The position numbers were made by a program, and so were the translations under genes. The notes beneath the pieces are model-generated. The model did not search any database and was not told where the DNA came from. It saw nothing but the letters and a program-made list of their open reading frames with translations. Shown here piece after piece: positions 1 through 10,410 of a DNA stretch of 64,000 nucleotides. The stretch comes from Corinectria fuckeliana (Eukaryota; Ascomycota; Sordariomycetes; Hypocreales; Nectriaceae): NCBI GenBank assembly GCA_019137255.1, contig WPDH01000034.1, positions 496,001 to 560,000 of the forward strand, given 5' to 3'. Position 1 is the first letter of the stretch; every line of letters starts with the position of its first letter.

Positions 1-1425
1 GGCCTTTGACGACATTTGCAATCTTCCAGCCGAGATTGTAAGCTGTTGTCGTATGTTAGACGGTCTGGACTCAAAGGTTCCCAAGTGTGGGCAGTAGGGG
101 AGAATGCTCACAGTCTTGCATGCTAACGTTCATGCCTTGGCCTGCCTTGGGACTGTTCAGAAGGTGTATTAGCGCTCCACAAACCTCGATATCCCCATTC
201 ACATGAGTCTACTGACCTGTGCGTATGAACAGCATCGCCAGCTAGGAAGACTCTGTCATGCACGCCGAAGTTCGAGCCAACACGTTGACCAATCTGGTAG
301 GCAGTCCACCAGTCCAACTTGCGGTACGACAGCTTGTACGGAGCCATGATCCGCTGCGCCGACTCCAAGATGGCCTCCGGGGTGATGGTCGATCGGTCGG
401 CGCGAGACTCCTGGTCGCCAATCTTCTCCGTCGTGGTAAGCTGGATGTACAGACGCACCAGCTTGTTCTCGCGCGGGATGACCATGATGCTGCCAGACTC
501 GGCCGAGTGAATGGCGCATCGCATGCGGATGTCCGGGAAGTCGGTGATGGGGACGATGTCGAGCACGCCCCAGATGTAATCCGTCGAGTCGCCTTCGAGC
601 TTGAGGCCGATTGCCTTGCGCACCCACGAGTGGGCCCCGTCGGCGCCTACCACGTACTTGGCCTTGACCACCTCGGTCGTGTTGGCCTTGTCGTTGAGCT
701 CGGCGGCTTTGAGCAGGTCTGCCGTGTCGTCGGCGGCCAGGTTGCTCCGGAAGAGGCCGTCCTGCACCGCCGACCCGTTGGACATGGTAGCCGTCTGCTT
801 CGGCGTCGACTCCTCCTCGCCGAGATGGCGGAGCTGGACGGTGACCGGGTACGCATCCGGGTCCTCGGCGGCGCCGGCGTCGACTTCCAACTTCTCGGGG
901 AGCACGCCGCGCTCAACGGCAACCTCCCCGCCGCTGAAGTCCTTGATGGCGTCGAGGAAGAAGCGCTCGATGCGGCCCTGGTGCAGCACGACCTCCTGGA
1001 AGCGGCTGATGCCGGGTGTGGTGTCGACGATGCGCGAGGACCGTTGGATGACGCCATCCTTGTCGGGGTTCCAGAGGCAAATCTCCAGCAAGTGGTTCGA
1101 CTCGATCCAGGCTCGATGGCCAAAGCCAAAGGAGTCGAAAATCTCCAGAGTGCGGCACTGTAGGCCGTCGGCCTGGCCGTTGAAGATCTAGTCCAAGGTC
1201 AGTGGACTTGATTCGTGATGCCAAGGACCCTCTGGAAAGAATGTAGCTTACCTTGGCACCTCGTTTATCTACGATTCGAGTCTTGATGCCGCATTTTGCC
1301 AGCCATGTAGCCATCATCAACCCAGCTGGGCCAGCTCCCACAACGAGGACATCGACATGGTCGGTCGTTGTCTTGCCCTGCATGCTGCTAACTGATAATT
1401 GCTGCTCTGGGTTTCTAGATGGCAA
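1..1425 (-). CDS. FAD-dependent aromatic (phenol 2-monooxygenase-like) hydroxylase, C-terminus beyond window
   Basis: Predicted flavoprotein that hydroxylates a phenolic ring using NAD(P)H and O2. Proposed exons on the minus strand: 1425-1252, 1187-217, 152-112 and 42 to beyond position 1. Every junction keeps frame with GT-AG borders. All three family signatures are visible: GAGPAG (dinucleotide fold) near residue 31, GADGAHSWVR (DG motif) in the large exon, and GDAVHTH (second FAD motif), which splices into SPKAGQGMNVSMQD and then YNLGWK exactly as in phenol hydroxylases. The 41-nt third exon is unusually small. The start could also be the second Met at 1380, closer to the FAD fold. The thioredoxin-like C-terminal domain lies outside the window. 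The substrate cannot be told; salicylate or resorcinol hydroxylase-type enzymes are alternatives. Confidence 0.88.
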
Positions 1426-2842
1426 TAGTGGCTTGTGATGAGATTGGATCGAGCGAGAAGTTGGAACAAAAGTGACGCTAGATCATATATGTTTTCCAGT
1501 CAAGGACTTGAGCTAGGTCTATGTCCAAAGGCTCACAGCTTCAGTTCGGAAACGAGTAGTCTAATAAACCGTCAGTGCCGCTACCGACATAGGCTAGAAG
1601 CCGGCATCTCTGGTTGTAAATGCCGTTGGGTCGCATCCCTTGCGGGGTACGGGTAGACAGAACCGCGGTGGAGAATAGGGATTCTCACGAGTCACAGGTC
1701 GGAAGAGCAGCGGAAGAGGGGTTTTCTCCTGTCTTGGCCGCTCAACTCACATGACTCGTAAGCAATTGTCAGCTTTTGATCATCGGGATGCCCATCTTGA
1801 AATGTCTTAGCGCGAACAGACCCCTCATTCTGCATCTCATTGTGGGGGTTATGAACGATCGAAGCCGTCTTCAGATCCGTCCGACGTCTCCAGATTTCTT
1901 CACGGTGATACCCGTGAGCTAGGTATCTTAGATAGAGACAAACTACTACAAGATTGTTTAAACCTCGAAAGATGGTGGTGTAGCAGAAGCTGTGATGCCA
2001 TTCTTTACTCCTCCCCACGGGGTAGTGTGGGGTTAGAGTCCCAAATCAAAGCCCCGGGTTTCGGAGCTTCGTGGCCTAGAGACTAGTAAGTAATTAGCAA
2101 CACACCGGTGAGGTCAAGTGTCGGATACCGGGAGGCGTGCTGCATCGGCTGCTAGCATCGTGCGGGGGAATCAGTATCGGATCCGGGTTGTTCTGCGTCG
2201 GATGCCAGACCTGTCTTTCATCGGTGGAAGCCGCCGGTAGTTATTCACCAGCGATTAGGTCACGTTAGTCGACGACGATGCCAGCTCTTTATTGAACACG
2301 GAAGATATGTCCTATCAAGTTTGATGCCACATCTTCAATGTCCCTTTTATGTACACCAAAGCCTGACTACTGCTTTCTGGCTGCTGCCATCCGCCGAGAT
2401 TGGATATCTAGATGCTAGTCCAATACGGTATACCTAACTTAGCTGATTAAGCTGTAGGCTAGGATTGTGACCGCCAAGCTCGTTGTAGGCTACCCGATCG
2501 GGAAGTGCCTCGCTGACCATGCCTAAAGCGTCCTTTGGAGCTTTGCACGATTATATCATCAAGTTTATCCGTAAGAGTTCACATCGCCACTTGGGCTTAG
2601 TATGTCTCACCGGGTTCGCTGTCAGCTTCCATCGAGGCCGTTTTCTACTGGCTGAGGAGTTTCTAATAGCCCTGTCGCCAGCTTTGGCATCTCAACGCGA
2701 TGGCTGCCGTGGTCCTGCTGCTAGAGTTGACAGGGACCCTGGGTATATAAGTAAATACTCCCTTCAACAACCATAGCCTCGCTACTCATTACACACAGCC
2801 TCCATCCTCAATCACTTTCACCACTCCAATCCAGCCTTCAAC
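1426..2842. other. Intergenic region between two divergent genes
   Basis: No gene supported. Short open frames at 1692-2018 (minus) and 2519-2776 (plus) have no recognisable motif or signal peptide. The region serves as the 5' flank of both the monooxygenase and the NmrA-like gene. GC-rich boxes around 2026-2060 (GTGGGG, CCCCGGG) resemble CreA-type sites, but this is only a short-motif match. Confidence 0.5.
2744..2750 (+). promoter_or_regulatory. TATA box of the NmrA-like gene
   Basis: TATATAA lies 93 bp before the ATG at 2843 and is followed by a C/A-rich leader with CATC and TCAAC elements typical of highly expressed fungal genes. Confidence 0.55.
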
Positions 2843-3754
2843 ATGCGCGTCGCTGTCGCCGGCTCTGGAGATGTCGCCCGCTACTTCAGCGAGGAATTCA
2901 CCGCCATTGGCATCGACGTTGTCATCTTGACCCGGTCCATCAAGCCGGCATTCGAAAACCGCCCCAACGTCGAGCAGGCCGTCACCGACTATTCCGTGCC
3001 GTCCCTCGTCCGGCTGCTTGACGGCTGCACGGCCCTCGTATCAGCCATTCTCGACTACACGCCCACCTACACCGACGTGCATCTGCGCCTAATCGAGGCC
3101 TGCCAGCAGAGCGCCACCTGCAAGCGCTTCGTCCCCTCCGAGTACGGCGGCAATCTCGAGGACTACCCCGATCAGCCGGGACACGAATACCGGACCCACG
3201 ACGCCGTGCGAAAGGCCCTGAGAGACCAGAGCGAGATAGAGTGGACGCTTGTTTCGAACGGCTGGTTTGTGGACTACATCGTGCCCGGCCGCAATCGATA
3301 TCTCAAGGACGTGGGCGAGGCTTTTCCTATTGATCTTCACTCGAAGAACGTTCTGATCCCGGGGACGGGCAAGGAGCCGTTGGACTTTACTTGTGTCCGG
3401 GACATGGCCAAGGCGGTAGCCAAGCTTCTTGCAGCCCCCAAATGGGAAAAGTATACGTACATCTCTGGAGAGAAGTCTTGCTGGAACGACTTGGTGGCAT
3501 TGGTGCGCGAGAAGCACCCGGACCTGCGCGTCAAGTATCGAAGCCTGTATCAATTGATGGAGAATATCCGCACCAGCACCGATGAAGAGACACGCGTGAA
3601 AGCCGAGTATCAAGTTTTCTCCGTCAGCCATGCTGGATCTCTGGATCCGGTCAAGGTTGCGGCCCACAGAAAGAAGTTCTTCGAAGGAGTCAAGTTCCGG
3701 ACGGCAAGGGAACTCTTGGACGAGGTCGAGCAGGACCCGGACGTCCTTGTCTGA
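2843..3754 (+). CDS. NmrA-like / isoflavone-reductase-like NAD(P)-binding protein
   Basis: Intronless 303-aa protein. It opens with a Rossmann dinucleotide motif (VAVAGSGDVARYF, residues 3-15), followed by the NmrA/PCBER-family block KRFVPSEYGGN around residue 95, typical of atypical short-chain reductases that act on phenylpropanoid-type substrates or sense NAD(P). The C-terminal half has the usual substrate-domain layout (WTLVSNGWFVDY, then DFTCVRDMAKAVAKLL). No membrane segment or signal peptide, so cytosolic. It is divergent from the aromatic hydroxylase and convergent, 100 bp apart, with a Zn2Cys6 regulator. A role in processing aromatic compounds with the hydroxylase is inference from position only. 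Confidence 0.85.
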   Translation: MRVAVAGSGDVARYFSEEFTAIGIDVVILTRSIKPAFENRPNVEQAVTDYSVPSLVRLLDGCTALVSAILDYTPTYTDVHLRLIEACQQSATCKRFVPSEYGGNLEDYPDQPGHEYRTHDAVRKALRDQSEIEWTLVSNGWFVDYIVPGRNRYLKDVGEAFPIDLHSKNVLIPGTGKEPLDFTCVRDMAKAVAKLLAAPKWEKYTYISGEKSCWNDLVALVREKHPDLRVKYRSLYQLMENIRTSTDEETRVKAEYQVFSVSHAGSLDPVKVAAHRKKFFEGVKFRTARELLDEVEQDPDVLV

Positions 3755-3854
3755 CGATTGTATTAAGAATATGCGAGTTTTGGGTTGCATTTCCCGAGGA
3801 ACAAGTAGAGACAATGCGGGTAGACCTGGCATAAAGTAGATAGCCCTGTTTTTA

Positions 3855-5873
3855 TCAATACAGGAGCACGTCAAACTCCGGCGATCCGGCCAAAATGCGC
3901 TGCCACGGCTCTGGCTGCTGCCCCGAAAGCTCCTCAACTCGCGTCTTCCATACTTCCTCCGCAGCCAAAAGGAGCGTATCCCAGGTAGCAAACCCAAGAA
4001 TCCTTCTCCGAGAAAAAGACGCTCTTACCCTGTCCTGGAGCTCCGGTGTGCCGGCTTCGAATGCAACCGTCGCGTAGATCCATGACAGAGGACTTCCATC
4101 CAGCTGCATGGCGTCCAAGCACTCGATGCGCTCTACGCACCTTTCCACCAGGTCCTGGATTTCACATTCCGGCTGCGTTCGGCCCGAGTTGCGTCTGAAG
4201 TAGAGCAAGCTCGTGTAGTAGAACAAATGATTATGGTGGTGCGACGCTCTCAACTCCTTGTCATTCAAAGTGAGGTCGTCCGGCGCAGACGGAACGGACA
4301 GGGTGAATTCAATCTCGAGTCTGTCCAACTCCTCGAGATTCATCGTGCCACCTTTCAACAGAGCGGCGTTGAAGGAGTTGATCAGCTCCAGCGAGACGCT
4401 GGGAATGGCCGAGTACTTGTAATGTTCGCATCCTGCCAGAGACGTTTGCATCGGGGCAAGATGCTCCTTGTGCCCGATGTACTGTGATTGAATCATGGCT
4501 ATGAGCGCCGAGTAGCACTGATACGTGAGCGAAGCCGACGCTGAGTGAGTCCACGTTTCCCTGCTGGTTTGCTGCAGCAAGTTGCGAGCCACCTTTATAA
4601 CTTCGCGCCAGGCTCCGGGCGTGCCGCTGATGAAGTGCGTGAGTAGCCATATGCACAGTGTCGCTAGACTTGCCAGCCGTTCTCCAGGCTCGTTGGAGTG
4701 GATATTCCGCATGAGGTGCAAGAAGCTGAAATGCCGGTGCTGGAGAGCTAAGGCATCGTTTTCAGCGTGGCCACCGCGCAGAATCGATTGATGGGTAGCC
4801 GAGGCAGCGCAGACGGCATGGAAGAGAGCAACAGTGCTGCTGGACTTGTCGTGGGCCAGGCGGCTGCCCTGGAGTGCCATGGGTGCGACGACGATTCGGA
4901 AGGGGTTCATGATGCTTTGGATCGGCATCAGCCTGTCGCAGAGGCTTGTCACCCAGTGGTTGATGAGTTGTCGCTGTTGCGCCGGTGCTGGAAGTAAATC
5001 TAGATGTCTTTCCGGATGGCCAATGTTTCCTGAAGCTGAGTGAGGACTCTGCGAAGGAAAGGTCGATAGGTTGATTGAAGTGCTGTCTCGGGAAAACATA
5101 GCGTGATTCGACGGGTCAAAATAGTACTGGTCCACGCACGACAAGTCTAACGGTGCGTTTGGGTTGAGCGAGAGGCCTAGATGTGAGGGTCTTTCTTCTG
5201 TAGGGACGGTTCCGTAAAAGTCTAGCCCATTTAGGTCCATTGGAAGCTGGTCGACGCCTTGGCCGGGAAGCTCATCCATGGCATCAAGCATTGTAGGCGG
5301 TGTATTCTCAGAAAGCAAGTTGGTGAAACTTCCTACATCGACAGGTGTGAAGCCTGGGACAGAACCGAGGCTCTCAATCCCAGGACTAGGCTGACGTGCA
5401 AAGTCCATGGACACAGTATCCAAGGAACACACCGCCATGGCAGCTCCTCTCTCATTGTTTCCAGTGCAGTCGCTCTGCTTCGACACTTGAAAGACGGAGA
5501 ATGGACCCCTGGACGCTTGGGCGTGGCCATTAAGCTGGCGGAGGGAAGTCTGGATATCCACCGGGCAGAAGCCCGCGGCCGACCCATGTTGTGCTGGAAT
5601 CCGACGACTGCCTTTGGGCACTTCCTTGCCGGATGAAGGGACCCAGGCAAGCCGGACATCGTAGCCGCGACAAGTGAAATCTCCGGCAAGGCATCTTTTG
5701 CACACGGGGCGCTGCTCGTCGCACCTCACATGTCGACTGCGGCACGTCCAGCAGCCCGTAAATGTCTTTCTTCGGCGAACACGTGAGGCTCTGCCCTTTG
5801 AGATCCGGGTGGTGTCCGATACTGCAGGCTCTTGGCTTCCGCTGGGAGATTGGCCATCTTGCGGGAGGTCCAT
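3855..5873 (-). CDS. Zn2Cys6 transcription factor (Fungal_trans_2-type)
   Basis: Nuclear binuclear-zinc-cluster regulator, 672 aa from the Met at 5873; the frame stays open 38 codons further to 5987, but that extension is low complexity and the inner Met sits properly before the cluster. The cluster has the spacing C-X2-C-X6-C-X5-C-X2-C-X6-C (CWTC...RC...CKRC...TC), preceded by the basic stretch RVRRRKTFTG. The long C-terminal half has the helical pattern of the fungal-specific domain, for example the segments around LINHWVTSLCDRLMPI and YSALIAMIQSQY. Single exon. Likely partners are the neighbouring NmrA-like, hydroxylase or alpha-galactosidase genes; this is inference. Confidence 0.88.
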   Translation of the reverse strand: MDLPQDGQSPSGSQEPAVSDTTRISKGRASRVRRRKTFTGCWTCRSRHVRCDEQRPVCKRCLAGDFTCRGYDVRLAWVPSSGKEVPKGSRRIPAQHGSAAGFCPVDIQTSLRQLNGHAQASRGPFSVFQVSKQSDCTGNNERGAAMAVCSLDTVSMDFARQPSPGIESLGSVPGFTPVDVGSFTNLLSENTPPTMLDAMDELPGQGVDQLPMDLNGLDFYGTVPTEERPSHLGLSLNPNAPLDLSCVDQYYFDPSNHAMFSRDSTSINLSTFPSQSPHSASGNIGHPERHLDLLPAPAQQRQLINHWVTSLCDRLMPIQSIMNPFRIVVAPMALQGSRLAHDKSSSTVALFHAVCAASATHQSILRGGHAENDALALQHRHFSFLHLMRNIHSNEPGERLASLATLCIWLLTHFISGTPGAWREVIKVARNLLQQTSRETWTHSASASLTYQCYSALIAMIQSQYIGHKEHLAPMQTSLAGCEHYKYSAIPSVSLELINSFNAALLKGGTMNLEELDRLEIEFTLSVPSAPDDLTLNDKELRASHHHNHLFYYTSLLYFRRNSGRTQPECEIQDLVERCVERIECLDAMQLDGSPLSWIYATVAFEAGTPELQDRVRASFSRRRILGFATWDTLLLAAEEVWKTRVEELSGQQPEPWQRILAGSPEFDVLLY

Positions 5874-7376
5874 GTACGTGGTGTGCGTTCGCCGGAGTCG
5901 TGACGATAAGGGTGGAAATATTGCTGAGGCCATCCGTAGGAAAAGAAGTGGCCGGTGTCGTTCCACGTGACAGAATACGCTTGGCAAGGCACCACATTGT
6001 GCGCTATATACTTAAGGATCGCTTCGTTTCAAGGGCTTCTCATCAACAAATACTCCGGTCATATCACATCGCATGTGTGACATGATGATTGCAATTGTCA
6101 TTTGATTATTTCATCATATCTTGCACTAGCCGATACCGTAGTCTACTGTACTTACCGCCATGTCGTGTCAAAAGCAGGCCAACCTAGAACCGCTGCGAGT
6201 AGACGCAATAGTCATACAGTCATGAATTGCCGATATAGATGACCAAACGTGTGTGTTTTTCTTACTGACGCTTTGAGATATGTAGATAGGCTAAGAAGTG
6301 ACCATTTGGATAACGGGACTCGGTCGTCAGTCTCCCATCGAGTTACGCTCTTGGATTACCACTCTTGTGGTTCGATGTTCCAAGGCATTCTGAAGTGCAC
6401 GCTGCTTCCGCTCCTCGCTCGTAAAAAGTCCATCGGCGATGAAGATCTTAGGTTAGCACAGGGAGCTATCGATATACGAGGTTCCCTCCTATGCTCACAT
6501 GCGTCTAGAACTATTCTAGAACAATGTCACAACGCCTTGCATACACCCGCACCTTGACGGACGCTTCATTTATAGTCTAGCCCATCTTCAAACTGCCGCT
6601 CCTATCATCATCGCCGATTCCCCGTGGCACCTTCGTTTTCAGGCATGTGGGTAGGGACGGAGGGCTTGCATCCATGCGGGGTATGAAGCCACGGAACAGA
6701 TCCGAGCCGTTCTAGTCGCGGGGACTTTGAGGTGGTATCATGAATATCACTTGATTGTGGATCTGTTTTCGGCCATGAGGAACGAGTCTATTGGAGCGGT
6801 TGCACATCGCCCAGCGGCTAATTGAGAATCTCTGCATTATTCACGTCCAGTGATGCTTCATCCTTGACCTTACTGAACCTTAGCTATTCCCTCAATCTGC
6901 GTGATAAATCGTAGAATGAACTGATGTAGACTGTATACCAGCAAAGTCACAGGCAAAGCCACGAGGAGGAGTCGATAATAACAGCCGACACGCATCTAAA
7001 TCCCTGCTGTTTATCTCAGCAAGTGGAACCGGCAGGAAACGAATAGATACGTGATTCGTACCTAAAGACTCAAGGAATAACTGACCAGCGGATTGGTACG
7101 CAAGGAACCCAATTTAAGCTTAATTCAACACGCTCGTGATGCATTCTTGATTAAATAACTCTTGGGCTAGAGTTACACTGCTCCACACGAGATCCGGTTC
7201 TCCCGCAAGCTGAATATGAGGGGAAACTAGGATTACTCTCCACGAATTACCCCTCCTCCCGGCTCTAAGGAGTGCCTGCAACCCTATAAATGGCAATGTC
7301 ACGCACGTATAGTATCGTTCTGGGGACTCTTTATACCTCCAACTCTCTATCAATATTGCATCCTTCTCCACTAAAC
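5874..7376. other. Intergenic, about 1.5 kb
   Basis: No supported gene. A 102-codon plus-strand frame at 6249-6557 shows no motif and is judged chance. Composition is moderately AT-rich with no clear repeat. It contains the divergent promoters of the Zn2Cys6 gene and the alpha-galactosidase gene. Confidence 0.5.
7285..7290 (+). promoter_or_regulatory. TATA box of the alpha-galactosidase gene
   Basis: TATAAA about 90 bp upstream of the chosen ATG at 7377. This supports starting translation at 7377 rather than at the earlier in-frame ATG at 7290, which overlaps the box. Confidence 0.6.
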
Positions 7377-9205
7377 ATGGCTAGTTACTCGTGGATCTTA
7401 GCTGCCCTTCACATTTTAGTCGCTGATGCAACGACTGTGAGGTCCCCGACACCGCCGATGGGCTGGAACAGCTATAACAGCTATAACTGTGCACCAACGG
7501 AGGACATCATCAAGAAGAACGCCCAGGGACTCGTCGACCTTGGACTGGCTGATCTCGGCTACTCTTCCGTCACCGTAGACTGTGGCTGGCCTACCAAAGA
7601 CCGGAACTCGGAGGGCGCGCTTCAGTGGGACGAAGATTTGTTCCCTTCCGGAGGCAAAGCGCTTGGGGACTACATTCACGGCCTTGGCCTGGAGTTTGGT
7701 CTTTACTCTGGCGCCGGATACCTCCAATGCGGCTCGACCGACTTGCCAGCATCCCTAGGCTAGTTGTTTCTCCACTAGACGACAGTGGTGTCTAACCCCA
7801 GTCCAGGTTACGAGGAAATTGACGCGGAATCGTTCGCTGAATGGGGAGGAGACTCGCTCAAGTAAGTATCAAGAACAACCCGAAGCCATCCCCAGGCTAA
7901 TGAGAGACAGGTATGACAACTGTTACCCTACGTCAAACACCACAATGGTCGATGCCGATTCCGAGGAATCTCAGTCCCCGTCTCGCTTTCAAAAGATGGG
8001 AGCCTCTTTAGACTTGGTGAACCGAGACATTGCGTATTACATCTGCCAATGGGGGATTGGCTACGATGTGGGCGAATGGTGAGTCTCGTGTGTTCGCACA
8101 TACGAACGTCGCTGATTCATCAGGGCATCTGCTCTTGGAAACACCTGGAGAATTAGCAATGACATCTATAACGCCTGGCGCAGCATCTGGCGGATCACCA
8201 ATGAAGCTGTGCGCTATTACAAACACACAACAGTGGGAGCCTTTGCGGACTTGGACATGCTCATGTGAGTCATCTCTGGTTACAGACAGAGTAGAGCCCT
8301 GACAAGTATTCAGCGTCGGTCTCGGTGCGCTGTCACACGAGGAAGAGCGCTTCCACTTCAGCATGTGGGCTATCCAAAAGTCACCCTTGATTCTTGGTGC
8401 CGTCATAGATGCCGAAAGTATCCCCGAGGAGTCTTTCAAGACCATATCCCAGGAAGAGGTCATTGCGATAAACCAGGACTCGCTCGCGAAATCAGCGCAG
8501 CTCGTTCTTCGGCACACAGAAGAGGAATGGGATCTCTGGGTCGGTGAGCTCTCGGGGTCTCGAAAGGTAGTCGGCATTGCCAACTGGAGGAACGATTCGC
8601 AGACTGTCGAAGTGGAGTTGCGCAATCTAGGTGTGGCTCAAGCCGATGCCCGGGACGTCTGGGCTACAAGCGACCTTGGAACCATGTCAGGAGTGCAGAC
8701 TGTCGACTTGGCCGGACACGAGATGAAGCTGTGGGTTCTATCCAACGTTGAAAGCACCAACCCTCCGCAGTCCGCAGGCTACTACTCTGCGGCCGACGCA
8801 GCGATCTCGGGCTCTGCTTCGCTCTCAGAGTGCGGCGACGACGAATGCCTCCCGACAAACCGCAAGGTCGGCAACATCGGGCCCGGCGCGAACGTGACCT
8901 TTGACTCGGTTGCGGCTTCGGGCAGTGGCAGAAAGCTTCTAGGCGTGGACTACATCAACTACGAGTATGCCTTCCACACGGCCTGGGCCTGGGGCTCGAA
9001 TACGCGGAACATGACGGTCTCGGTCAACGGCGGAGAGGCAAAGAGGTGGGCGTTTCCCATCTCGGGCGGCGACTGGTACGAGACCGGGCGGTTGACGATC
9101 GAGGCTGACGGGTTTGTCGATGGAGAGCAGAACGATGTTGTCTTTGCGCTTCCGGAAGGCGGTGAGTGGGCTCCTGACTTGGTTGGGTTTGAGCTTTTCG
9201 AGTAG
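7377..9205 (+). CDS. Secreted GH27 alpha-galactosidase with C-terminal CBM35-like domain
   Basis: Hydrolyses terminal alpha-1,6-galactose from galactomannans and raffinose-type sugars outside the cell. Exons 7377-7758, 7807-7861, 7911-8078, 8124-8264 and 8314-9205 give 545 aa. Signal peptide at residues 1 to about 18 (ILAALHILVADA). The catalytic domain opens with TPPMGWNSYNSYNC. The nucleophile is Asp148 in KYDNC and the acid/base Asp215 in RISNDI, both created across splice junctions. After a beta-sandwich linker, residues from about 415 form a CBM35-like module (ADAAISGSASLSEC ... DYINYEYAFHTAW). Intron 1 has a GC donor (GCTAGT), since the nearest GT donor would create a stop. Confidence is high for the enzyme, moderate for the binding module. 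Confidence 0.93.
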
Positions 9206-9568
9206 GTCTATGCAAATACTACATAATGGCTTCTTCGATCCTATATTTGTTTTCCCTTGTCAATCCAGTGTTCATGGAAACCTGTCCTTAGGTGATAGGT
9301 CCACTCGTATCCACACAATACGCTTAAGTGAGTTAAAGGATCGTACAAAGTTCTGGAAAGTGAGGGGTAAATAGTCTTGCCGCCAACTTCTCGTAACCCC
9401 ACGTGATGGAGGAGCCACATGCATAGAATCCGTTTGACGGGCGACGCTCCTCTTCTTGTCACAAGCTTCTGTCCTGCCTTCACATCAGCGTTCGTCTCGG
9501 CTTTGACTCTCTCTCTCGGCATCAACAAAAACAAACCCCAGTTGAACTCGGACGCAACAATCTCAGCC
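9206..9568. other. Intergenic, 363 bp
   Basis: 3' flank of the alpha-galactosidase gene and 5' flank of the acetyltransferase gene. The frame upstream of 9569 is open back to 9419, but those 50 codons do not resemble the family N-terminus. Nothing else seen. Confidence 0.5.
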
Positions 9569-10410
9569 ATGGCAAAGCAACAAAAGGACGATGAGATCAT
9601 CCAGCTGGCCAAAGGCCTCCGGGGCACGCCTTGGTGCGACGAGTACGAGATGATGATCTCGGGCATGCTGTGAGTGCTGAGTATTCCTGGAACTCGCCGT
9701 ACCCACGAGCTTTCCAATACGCCGTATGCTCACAGTGGCGGCTCTCTGATGCAGTTACAATCCCCTGGAGCCGGCTCTCGCGGAGGGTCGTCACAAGGCT
9801 CGCTGCTGGACCTACAAGTACAACACCCTGGACCCCAACACCGGGACTGCCGACGAGATTGGCGAGGTCCGGAGCAAAATGTTGACGGAGATTCTCGGTC
9901 GAGTCGGCCCTGGGACCTGCATCGAGGCACCCTTTACGCCAGACTATGGCTGCAACGTCATGATTGGCGAGTACTGCTTCATGAACTTCGGGTAAGGAGC
10001 CCAAAGATGCCCGCAAGACATGAGACAACACGTTGCTGATGCGTTCCAGCCTGACAATCCTCGACACCAGCCTCGTCATCATCGGAGACAGGGTGCAAAT
10101 GGGCCCCAACGTGAGCATCTACGGCGCTGGCCACGAGACGAGTGTGCTCTCGCGCATCAAATTCGTCGAGTTCGGGCATCCCGTTCGCATCGAGGACGAC
10201 TGCTGGATTGGCGGTGGCGTTACTATTCTTCCGGGCGTGACAATTGGGCGTGGCTGCACGGTCGGCGCCAACGCTGTCGTGACGAAGAGCATTCCTGCGT
10301 ACTCGGTTGCGTTGGGGGCTCCAGCCAAGGTGGTCAAGAAGCTGCAGACGGTCGAGGAGGAGCTGGCGGACCCCAAGAACCCGTACAGAGACATGCCCGA
10401 CCGGGCTTAG
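9569..10410 (+). CDS. Maltose/galactoside O-acetyltransferase family (left-handed beta-helix hexapeptide) protein
   Basis: Predicted acetyl-CoA-dependent sugar O-acetyltransferase of the NodL/LacA/Mac family, 232 aa. Exons 9569-9669, 9755-9991 and 10050-10410 stay in frame with GT-AG borders. Residues 1-60 form the Mac N-terminal helix domain (RGTPWCDEYEMMISGMLYNP). Hexapeptide repeats follow: VIIGDRVQMGPNVSIY, IEDDCWIGGGVTILPG and VTIGRGCTVGANAVVTKSI. The likely catalytic histidine lies in YGAGHE, and the C-terminal block is ALGAPAKVVKKL. No signal peptide from the chosen Met, so cytosolic. The physiological acceptor sugar is unknown. Confidence 0.9.

Noticed and set aside
258..1163. 301-codon open frame on the plus strand
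   Set aside because: Antisense shadow of the FAD monooxygenase exon, in GC-rich coding sequence; its product is low-complexity Val/Leu/Arg/Asp with no motif.
3089..3997. 302-codon minus-strand frame
   Set aside because: Mostly antisense of the NmrA-like gene and overlaps the regulator's end; no domain.
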